Positions 15,268 to 21,139 of a stretch of DNA of 21,139 nt are shown piece by piece. Origin of the DNA: a virus; IMG/VR virus record IMGVR_UViG_3300008261_000807, positions 1 through 21,139 of that record. The stretch is one strand, 5' to 3'. Under the pieces are notes generated by a model that saw nothing but the letters and a program-made list of their open reading frames with translations, had not been told where the DNA came from and did no database searches. Each line of letters begins with the position of its first letter. Position 1 is the first letter of the stretch. Made by a program: the position numbers and the translations under genes.

Positions 15268-15340
15268 CTCTGGTTGTCGGGATCGAACCGACCTGTCTTG
15301 CCTTATGAGGGCAGTGCTTTCGCCAGAGAGCTAAACCAGC
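15268..15340 (-). tRNA. tRNA-Met(CAT)
   Basis: The anticodon arm is CTGCC-CTCATAA-GGCAA with anticodon CAT (plus-strand 15305-15307). The T-arm GTCGG-TTCGATC-CCGAC is perfect and the D-arm is GCTC/AAGC. The acceptor pairs at six positions (CTGGTT/AACCAG); position 1-72 is a G-A mismatch and the discriminator would be G, which is unusual. A lysidine-modified Ile tRNA also has CAT and cannot be excluded, but a tRNA-Ile(TAT) already covers ATA nearby. T8-A9-G10 is the stop codon of the HNH gene. Confidence 0.85.
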
Positions 15341-15750
15341 GTTTCAAAAAACTCATTCCAACTATCTCCATAATGTAGTATATGATGACAGTTATGACAA
15401 AGAAGATCACATTTGTCAACTTCTTCTTTAATAGATTCCCATTTTCGATTGGCAAAAGATCTTCCATCAAGCTTTAATTCTTTTTTAGAAGGATCTCTGT
15501 GATGAAAGCATAAAGTTGCTGGTCTTTCTTCGCCACATTGCTGACACTTACCACCTTTGTATTGAAGAGCTTTCCATTTATTAAAATAAGCTCTTTGTTT
15601 TTGTTCGGTATAAGTGTTTCTATTCATAACAGATGGATCATTTCTATAACGCCACTTTTGACGGCAGGTTTCATCACAATAAAGTTTTGCTCTCCCACCT
15701 TTTCTTGAGTGTTGTGGAACTTCTTTTCCACATGCTTTACAGTTAATCAT
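15331..15750 (-). CDS. HNH endonuclease with N-terminal zinc finger, 139 aa
   Basis: An N-terminal Cys4 motif (C4-x2-C7 and C25-x3-C29) is followed by a basic linker and an HNH domain. The domain has a Cys4 knuckle C69-x2-C72 and C118-x2-C121, the FHHRDP motif with H83/H84 and D86, and the end LLCHNCHHILHYG that supplies the Asn (N120) and His residues of the betabeta-alpha-metal fold. This is the layout of free-standing phage HNH enzymes, often homing endonucleases that settle near tRNA genes. It is probably a selfish gene that cuts a related phage genome; the target is unknown. It starts 27 bases after a T4-type late promoter. It ends inside tRNA-Met, whose bases 8-10 are its TAG stop, giving the C-terminal residues FETLV. 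Confidence 0.85.
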   Translation of the reverse strand: MINCKACGKEVPQHSRKGGRAKLYCDETCRQKWRYRNDPSVMNRNTYTEQKQRAYFNKWKALQYKGGKCQQCGEERPATLCFHHRDPSKKELKLDGRSFANRKWESIKEEVDKCDLLCHNCHHILHYGDSWNEFFETLV

Positions 15751-15776
15751 TTGTATTATGAAGGACTACATACACC

Positions 15777-15784
15777 TATTTATA
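15777..15784 (-). promoter_or_regulatory. T4-type late promoter for the HNH gene
   Basis: The minus strand reads TATAAATA, a perfect match to the T4 late consensus, 27 bases before the ATG at 15750 and 17 bases after the 3' end of tRNA-Ile. The HNH gene, and tRNA-Met with it, may therefore be expressed late even though the island also holds host-type promoters. Confidence 0.7.
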
Positions 15785-15800
15785 TAGTAAATGTATGTAA

Positions 15801-15872
15801 TAGGAATACTGGGAATTGAACCCAGACTAAGCCCTTATAAGGAGCCCGCTCTAACCATTAAGCTATATTCCC
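15801..15872 (-). tRNA. tRNA-Ile(TAT)
   Basis: Cloverleaf: acceptor GGGAATA/TATTCCT with discriminator A, D-arm GCTT-AATGGTTA-GAGC, anticodon arm GGCTC-CTTATAA-GGGCT with anticodon TAT (plus-strand 15837-15839) and T-arm CTGGG-TTCAATT-CCCAG. It reads ATA, a codon that many bacteria read with a lysidine tRNA instead, so the phage brings its own solution. No CCA is encoded. It is the first gene of the island and has a sigma70-like promoter 20-50 bases upstream. Confidence 0.93.
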
Positions 15873-15890
15873 ATGAACAGATACCAATCT

Positions 15891-15920
15891 ATGGTATCAT
15901 ATTCGTCCTGTTGCTGTCAA
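15891..15920 (-). promoter_or_regulatory. Sigma70-like promoter before tRNA-Ile
   Basis: TTGACA (15915-15920), an 18-base spacer and TACCAT (15891-15896) on the minus strand place a predicted start about 12 bases before tRNA-Ile. The -35 box is perfect and the -10 box matches four of six. A TATGAT is also present but only 13 bases from the -35. This is weaker than the promoter at 15236-15264. Confidence 0.5.
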
Positions 15921-16022
15921 TCGGTTCTTCAAAGCCTGTCGGCGCTTTCTAGCAGCTCTCATAGCTTGAGGCTTGAGGCTACGCTTCTGTTCTTTTTTGC
16001 TGTGGTGCTGCTTGACAAAACC
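15897..16022 (-). other. 41-codon Lys/Arg-rich open frame, probably a gene remnant
   Basis: The frame is open for 41 codons between the TGA at 16023-16025 and the TGA at 15897-15899, and encodes a very basic peptide (KKEQKRSLKPQ, then MRAARKRRQALKNRL). The only ATG (15962) would give 21 residues. GC content is higher than in the surrounding genes. It looks like the C-terminal tail of a nucleic-acid-binding or ribosomal-type protein whose front end is gone, but no family can be named. Confidence 0.25.
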
Positions 16023-16074
16023 TCACAACCTCAGTAGGATCGCTCTGTCAGGGTTCAGAACTGGTATACTCAAC

Positions 16075-16137
16075 TTTTTTAGTGATTTTTACCTGGAAAA
16101 TTTTTTCCTGTTTTAGAGGTTTTGAGTTTTCAATTTC
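16075..16137 (-). repeat. AT-rich intergenic repeat, copy B
   Basis: The stretch begins at the TGA of the needle gene and shares with copy A (13091-13156) the blocks GAAATTGAAAA, GGAAAAAATTTTCC and AAAAATC in the same order and spacing. The near-palindrome GGAAAA-TT-TTTTCC could form a weak hairpin. Both copies mark edges of island segments, which fits past recombination, but the A-richness limits certainty. Confidence 0.4.
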
Positions 16138-17215
16138 AGTTCAGGAAAATTGATGAACCTTTTATAGTAATCAAAGTTCCTTTAATATCTACTGGTCCTG
16201 ACGTAGTTAAAGACCACCCACCCAAGGTTTTGTTTTCTACTTTTTGTGTTGTTCTTAGAGCATAGGAAACAGCAGCAGCTCCAGCAATTGTTTGTTTGTA
16301 TGTTTCTGTTGGAGGTTCTACTCCACCAAAAGGTTTGCCCATGATAATACTTTCTTTGGTTGAACCAACAAACTCATAAGATTTTCCTATAGTTTTGACA
16401 CCAATTCCACCAGTCAAAGATCCAAATAAAATATTGCCTTTAGCTGCTACATTATAATCTCCAAGAATGCCGACATTATATGCTCCACGAATAAGATAAT
16501 TCACCCCACCTAGAGTATTAATGGAGGTTGTGGTTCCAGGAACAACTTGATTAACTGTTGTCTCTCCTGTGTTATCAATGTAATGTCCGCCAGTAATAGT
16601 GTTGTTTGAAAAAGCAGCGTTGATGTTATAATCACCAGCTAAAACATTAACTTTACCTCCTCCCTGTCCAGCTTCTAAATTAATAGCTTCGCCAGCTCTT
16701 AATGTTAATACATTAGTAGCATTTAATGTAATATTGTCTCCTTTAATAGAAACTTCGCCGCCTTGTGACTCAATAGCAATATCCCCTTCAACAAATAGTG
16801 AGTAAGGAGGATATTCTTCTACCTTTTCTCCACCTTCTCCATCTTTAGTTCTAGTTTTTTGATCATCGTTTCCAGTAATATGGATGCTCGTAGTTTTTGC
16901 TTTCTCTTGCTTATCTTCTGCTCTTATAATTACTTTGCCTCCACATCCAGCCTGAGCTGGCTTGCCAGTTGACAGAATAATATTACCAGCAGCATCAAAA
17001 TGAAAAATTGATGTGCCATTTGTTAAAATATATCCAGAGGTGCCATCATTGTTTGTGTAAGTTCCCATTGTCCACCCATGTTTAGTGGCAATGACATTAA
17101 AATCAGCATTACAAAATTGACCTTTTTCTAATTCATCAGAACCTTCTGGTCTAGCAGCACCTTTGTTTTGAAAATCGCCTTGTTTTGTAGAAGGCTTCTG
17201 TAAATTTTTGCTCAT
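16136..17215 (-). CDS. Baseplate needle, gp5 C-terminal-like beta-helix protein, 359 aa
   Basis: The C-terminal two-thirds is a run of short beta-strands (SLFVEGDIAIESQGGEVSIK, DNITLNATNVLTLRAGEAIN, then VNVLAGDYNINA) like the intertwined beta-helix of the T4 gp5 C-terminal spike and related VgrG needles. The N-terminal part has a strand motif SGYILTNGTSIFHFDAAGNI that is typical of the start of such domains. I chose the ATG at 17215, which overlaps the upstream TAA in a TAATG junction; a TTG nine bases earlier would lengthen it slightly. The tight coupling to the gp5-like gene suggests that the cyanophage hub protein and its spike, one protein in T4, are here two subunits. The role is to pierce the outer membrane at the centre of the baseplate. 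Confidence 0.78.
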   Translation of the reverse strand: MSKNLQKPSTKQGDFQNKGAARPEGSDELEKGQFCNADFNVIATKHGWTMGTYTNNDGTSGYILTNGTSIFHFDAAGNIILSTGKPAQAGCGGKVIIRAEDKQEKAKTTSIHITGNDDQKTRTKDGEGGEKVEEYPPYSLFVEGDIAIESQGGEVSIKGDNITLNATNVLTLRAGEAINLEAGQGGGKVNVLAGDYNINAAFSNNTITGGHYIDNTGETTVNQVVPGTTTSINTLGGVNYLIRGAYNVGILGDYNVAAKGNILFGSLTGGIGVKTIGKSYEFVGSTKESIIMGKPFGGVEPPTETYKQTIAGAAAVSYALRTTQKVENKTLGGWSLTTSGPVDIKGTLITIKGSSIFLN

Positions 17216-20142
17216 TATGGACAATCAATATATTTACCAGTACCAATCTTGGCGTATCCTCTACGCTCAAGTTCTTCTATATCTAGACAGAATAGATTTG
17301 GCAATACTTTAGCTCCTGCTCCTTCACCACCAACAATAATAATTTCAGGGAAACTTTCGTATCGTTTAGATCTATCTAAAATTTCAACTCCAATGACATA
17401 TCCGTTTTCAATAATAGCTTTAGCAATATTAGACTCTCCGTTAACGTATACAGATGGAGCTGAAGTATATCCTATTCCAGGAGATATTAATGTAAAAGAA
17501 TCAATGATACACTGAGTATTTGTATCTTTGGGGGTGTTTACTTTATAATTTGTTCCTGTTCTAGTAACTCTAATCTCTGAAACAAATCCTTTATCATCTA
17601 ATAAAGCAATTCCAGTGGCTCCATATCCTTTGCCAGTAATAATAACTTGAGGTGCTTTTTGATAAGCATCTCCTTTGTTGGTAATAGGAATACTTATGAT
17701 GGCGCCATTTTCATCTGTGATAGGAGTTCCTGCGGTAGGTTTATCAATCTTTGGTTCTATTCTTGTTCCATCAACACCTGTTGTTGGTGTTGTGGTAGCA
17801 GCGATTAACTCTGGATCAGCCTCCAAAACGGCATCAGTAAAAGCTCCAGTCCCATTAATTACAAAAGAAACAATTAAATTATTTTGCCAATTAAGATTGT
17901 CATCAATTGCTACTACAACTTCTGCTGTATTTTCTTGTACAGTAAAAGATCCTAAAAGAGTTTTGTTAACAAAAAATTCTGGCAAAATTCCAGATCCAAC
18001 TAAAGTATAATTAAGTTCAGTACCATCAGCTATGTTAGTTGTGGTAATTGTATAAACAATATTTTCCCCTTCACGATATGAAGGTTTATCAGAAACAACT
18101 GAATACGTTGGTGTTGCTACTACGTTATCGTTTATTCCTGGAACTAATTCAAACTCAGAATCAATGACTACAGTTGCCGAAGCTTCTGTTCCATCAATAG
18201 TAAAAGTCAATGCTTCTGGCACTGTTTCCACAACATTATCTTCAGCGATAGTAATTAATACAGTCTGTTCATTTGATAACATTGTGACCGAGCCTGTTAA
18301 CTCTCCACCAACGATGTCACTGGCAGTAATGTTGGAACCAGATAAAGTATAGTTAAGAACTGTTCCTACTGGTACGTTGAGAGTTTTGATTGTAAATTGT
18401 ACAGTCTCTCCCTCATTTACTATTGACTTATTTGCCTGGACTGAGTAGAATGGATTCTCCGTAGCATCAGGATCTGGAGTAGCGTCTCCCACAAATGTGG
18501 GCAAATCTCTATCATCAAATGGGTCATCGTAATCGTCTGGAGTACCAATTTCTCCAAAAGTATCGTCTGGTATAGATGTTCCTCCAGGCAAGAATGATTC
18601 TGGAGTATTATCTCCCGTATCTGGTTCAGATGATGGAGTTGGAGGGGGTTCTACAAATACACCACCAATAAAATCTACTTCAGTGGGTGTTGGAGCAGGA
18701 ACTTTAGTTGATTCTTCACACAAACCACTTCCATAATCTAATGCTCCATCTTCGATAGCTTTAATCAATCTATCTAAATCATCTTCTTTATTTTGTCCAC
18801 AGTCAGTACATTTTTTCTGGATGGCTTCACAATTATTGGCTGGACCAGAGCAAGAAATGCCCAAGAAACCTAAAATACTATTAAGAATGCCCCCAATTAA
18901 ATTTAATGGAGCTGCCAATATACCCAACAATTCTTGAAGAGGTCCTAAAATCTGAGCAACAAGACTATCAAATAAAGCAAGAATTTCATTTAAAATTCCT
19001 TGAACAATTGTATCTACGGCACAAGTGGCTTGATAAAATAGGTCAGAAAGATATCCAAAAATAAGATCAGTAATAAACTGAGCAATTCTGTCAGTAAGAT
19101 CTTCAATAGTACAACCAAGTTGTTTAAAAATTTCATCAAAAATTTTTTTAATTGTCTTTAATCTATTGCCCTTTGGTTTTACTGGTTTGAAAGCTGTTTT
19201 TGGATCTGCTGTGGGACCTGTATTTACATTTCCTAGTTCATCTGTGGCAGCTTCAGTGCCAACAATAACTTTAACTAATTCATCAATGCCTTTACGAATG
19301 TATTTGATAATCTCTCCTTTAATTCTAGCAATAAAGCTACGAACTAAACGAGTAATTCTGCTAATATGATAACGTGCTATCTCAACTTTATCATATAAAA
19401 ATCCATTGACTTTACCAACATAATAATCTCCTAGTTGACCACCAGCAGATTGATTAGCTGCTAAAAGATCACCAAGAATATTTGTGATCCCATTCTTTAA
19501 GCTTTTCTCTTGACCACATTTGGGATTAGCAATAATATTACAACTCTTTCCTCCAATCGGATTAGTTTCGTTATACTCTGCTAGAGCAGCTAAAAGAATA
19601 GGAGGAGCTTTGTCTGGTTTGTTAGCAGAATCGGCAGCAGGGGGACCAGCGGATGATACATTAGCATTTGTTTCTTTATCAACACCGCTTTGAGCATTGG
19701 TTGGATAATGTGCCTGTGGTTTTACTTCTTTTGATGTAAACGTAGTAAATGATTTACACTTTCCTGTTGGATTTGGGTCATCATTTTTTACTACAGTAGC
19801 ATACTTCGTATGTCCAATTGAACCCATGATAATGGGCTTTTGCTTATCATTATCAAGATAAAATCCTAATACCCAACAGCCAGGCTCAAGACCAACTGAA
19901 GCTCCTGTTGTTAATCCGTCTGTATATGGAGTGGTTACGGGCATCATTACATTTGCCCATGGCAGTTCCTCTGTAGGAACAGCATCACAATCTTTCAAAT
20001 GCTGACCTACAATACGTACACGATACCTACCAGATTCCTTGGGGTCGTCTCCTTTCTTACTTTCTACTTGTCCAACCCACCAGTTAAATCCATCAGCACC
20101 TATTTGATGTATGGGAAATAATGATGATAACGCTTGATCCAT
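17215..20142 (-). CDS. gp5-like baseplate hub protein with Calx-beta-like repeats, 975 aa
   Basis: Residues about 15-120 form the OB-fold of gp5/VgrG hub proteins: FNWWVGQVE, YRVRIVGQH, LPWANVMMPVT, then VGLEPGCWVLGFYLDND and PIIMGSIG. Residues 245-300 are basic and helical and 330-430 are long amphipathic or hydrophobic helices; Cys-rich and Pro/Asp-rich linkers follow to 560. Two related Calx-beta-like or Ig-like repeats lie at about 563-660 and 677-773 (INEGETVQFTI-type starts, NYTL strands). The C-terminus (820-975) has Gly-rich modules of the GYxxxP type. No T4-like lysozyme domain is visible between the OB-fold and the spike. At 975 residues it is far longer than T4 gp5 (575). The repeats may decorate the baseplate or bind glycans. 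The ATG at 20142 follows the gp27-like stop by 22 bases. Confidence 0.82.
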   Translation of the reverse strand: MDQALSSLFPIHQIGADGFNWWVGQVESKKGDDPKESGRYRVRIVGQHLKDCDAVPTEELPWANVMMPVTTPYTDGLTTGASVGLEPGCWVLGFYLDNDKQKPIIMGSIGHTKYATVVKNDDPNPTGKCKSFTTFTSKEVKPQAHYPTNAQSGVDKETNANVSSAGPPAADSANKPDKAPPILLAALAEYNETNPIGGKSCNIIANPKCGQEKSLKNGITNILGDLLAANQSAGGQLGDYYVGKVNGFLYDKVEIARYHISRITRLVRSFIARIKGEIIKYIRKGIDELVKVIVGTEAATDELGNVNTGPTADPKTAFKPVKPKGNRLKTIKKIFDEIFKQLGCTIEDLTDRIAQFITDLIFGYLSDLFYQATCAVDTIVQGILNEILALFDSLVAQILGPLQELLGILAAPLNLIGGILNSILGFLGISCSGPANNCEAIQKKCTDCGQNKEDDLDRLIKAIEDGALDYGSGLCEESTKVPAPTPTEVDFIGGVFVEPPPTPSSEPDTGDNTPESFLPGGTSIPDDTFGEIGTPDDYDDPFDDRDLPTFVGDATPDPDATENPFYSVQANKSIVNEGETVQFTIKTLNVPVGTVLNYTLSGSNITASDIVGGELTGSVTMLSNEQTVLITIAEDNVVETVPEALTFTIDGTEASATVVIDSEFELVPGINDNVVATPTYSVVSDKPSYREGENIVYTITTTNIADGTELNYTLVGSGILPEFFVNKTLLGSFTVQENTAEVVVAIDDNLNWQNNLIVSFVINGTGAFTDAVLEADPELIAATTTPTTGVDGTRIEPKIDKPTAGTPITDENGAIISIPITNKGDAYQKAPQVIITGKGYGATGIALLDDKGFVSEIRVTRTGTNYKVNTPKDTNTQCIIDSFTLISPGIGYTSAPSVYVNGESNIAKAIIENGYVIGVEILDRSKRYESFPEIIIVGGEGAGAKVLPNLFCLDIEELERRGYAKIGTGKYIDCP

Positions 20143-20161
20143 ATATCACACGTTTTATTTT

Positions 20162-20169
20162 TATTTATT
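20162..20169 (-). promoter_or_regulatory. Possible late promoter before the gp5-like gene
   Basis: The minus strand reads AATAAATA, seven of eight matches to the T4 late box TATAAATA, 20 bases before the ATG at 20142 and partly over the stop of the upstream gene. The region is very AT-rich, so a chance match is quite possible. Confidence 0.3.
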
Positions 20170-21139
20170 GTACTTTAGAAGAACTTGTTGGGCTTCCATA
20201 AGAATCTCGAATCAATGTCAAGTAGGTAGTTGATAATTTTTTCTTAGGAATAAAAGCATGGTTTACTTCTGATATTAAATAGACTCCGCTGTGCTCTGTA
20301 TCATATGGCTCACCTATTCTATTTGCTGATGGTATTTGATTAGGAATTTTTATTTCAATTTTATCTCCTGCCATCAATTTTGGATTGCCAGTAACAGTAA
20401 TTTTAACTGTTTGATTGATCAACGAATTCACTCTAGCAATAGACTGTGACATATAATATTTTTGAAAGTCTGGGAAATTTGTAGTTGACCCAGTTGCTCC
20501 GTCTTCTTTTTCGGGAGATGCTATATCAGTGCCGTTATACCAAGTTTCGTGGTCTAATAAAGCACTCATAATACGAGTAGGATATTTTGATAATTCTTTT
20601 TGTCCGTATGGCAATCCTTTTTGTGAGCCCGAATGACCCATGATGTCATACGAATCTGCTAAAGAATATACATGCTCTTCGTATTTTCCTGTACTGTAAT
20701 TATAGAAACAAATTAAAGATGAAAATGCTCCAAGTCTTAACTTAGTCATGATATCAATTTCTTCGACAAAATCTATGTCAAGTATCTTTCTTGTGGGAGG
20801 ACCCCCAATATCATTATTTTCTTGAGTGTATACAGCAACTGGGGCAGAAGCATTGTATTTGTTTGTAGAACACAAAGAGTCAATTGATTTAAACACATAT
20901 CCATTTCTATTTTCAAAGAACATATATCCGCTTGTTCCTTTTGTTTTAGTATAATCAGCATTCGATACAGGTGGAACTGATGATGTTACATCAGTTTTAT
21001 TTCCGCCAGTATCAAATTTATTTTTGTTCTTACTTGTTTTAGGATCTACATTTCCTCCAGTAGGAACTGATTTTAATTTGATGCTATCAATAATTCCAAA
21101 GGGAGATTTTTTTCCAGGATTAAAAACAATATTATACAC
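20165..21139 (-). CDS. Baseplate hub protein, gp27-like, 5' end outside window
   Basis: The frame is open to the last base of the window (the terminal codon is GTG), so the N-terminus is probably missing; 324 codons are seen. The C-terminal part has features of the gp27 and late-control-D type of hub domain: NQTVKITVTGNPKLMAGDKI, then GVYLISEVNHAF and TTYLTLIRDSYG, the usual pattern of a barrel closing with LIRD. The middle is a mixed alpha/beta region (SSLICFYNYSTGKYEEHVYS). It lies directly before the gp5-like hub gene, as gp27 partners gp5 in T4. The assignment is from domain pattern and position rather than clear identity, so another hub or tail-tube-cap role is possible. Confidence 0.65.
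   Translation of the reverse strand: MYNIVFNPGKKSPFGIIDSIKLKSVPTGGNVDPKTSKNKNKFDTGGNKTDVTSSVPPVSNADYTKTKGTSGYMFFENRNGYVFKSIDSLCSTNKYNASAPVAVYTQENNDIGGPPTRKILDIDFVEEIDIMTKLRLGAFSSLICFYNYSTGKYEEHVYSLADSYDIMGHSGSQKGLPYGQKELSKYPTRIMSALLDHETWYNGTDIASPEKEDGATGSTTNFPDFQKYYMSQSIARVNSLINQTVKITVTGNPKLMAGDKIEIKIPNQIPSANRIGEPYDTEHSGVYLISEVNHAFIPKKKLSTTYLTLIRDSYGSPTSSSKVQ

Noticed and set aside
15268-15340. Calling the CAT tRNA a lysidine-type tRNA-Ile
   Set aside because: T4 has such a tRNA, but here a tRNA-Ile(TAT) already reads ATA; Met is the simpler call, with the ambiguity noted.

Overview
The window reads as a piece of a T4-like cyanophage genome (a myovirus infecting marine Synechococcus or Prochlorococcus). 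The evidence is a run of baseplate and tail-fibre genes, a phycobiliprotein-lyase gene (cpeT), two phage-type 2OG-Fe(II) oxygenases, a cluster of tRNA genes, and T4-type late promoters (TATAAATA). The DNA is AT-rich. Every protein gene and every intact tRNA is on the minus strand, so transcription runs from high to low coordinates.

Layout in transcription order. (1) 21139-16136, baseplate hub module: a gp27-like protein (partial, cut by the window edge), a gp5-like OB-fold hub protein carrying two Calx-beta-like repeats, and a beta-helical needle like the C-terminal part of gp5. (2) 16135-12218, a roughly 3.9 kb accessory island: tRNA-Ile(TAT), an HNH endonuclease, tRNA-Met(CAT), tRNA-Leu(TAA), a 2OG oxygenase, a small unknown gene, a frameshifted cpeT, tRNA-Thr(TGT), a stretch of decayed tRNA-like sequence, tRNA-Leu(TAG), a second 2OG oxygenase and tRNA-Asn(GTT). 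Two sigma70-like promoters lie inside the island. Its downstream end is marked by a hairpin terminator followed directly by a late promoter. (3) 12166-1, adhesion module: a giant tail-fibre-like protein split by a frameshift (637 codons plus about 2,500), a 265-residue fibre-like protein and two consecutive tail-collar-domain proteins, the last cut by the window edge.

The structural genes should be expressed late. The island probably also has its own expression from host-type promoters, which would supply tRNAs for A/T-ending codons, oxygenases and a pigment-related lyase.

The most notable points are: two reading frames (giant fibre and cpeT) each broken by one missing A in a short A-run; two protein genes whose TAG stop codon is nucleotides 8-10 of the following tRNA; a textbook TTGACA-N17-TATGAT promoter between two tRNAs; a hairpin that covers the ribosome-binding site of the gene before cpeT; and a 410-base stretch of tRNA remnants containing a possible H-type pseudoknot. 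No CRISPR array, insertion sequence, integrase or retroelement was seen.
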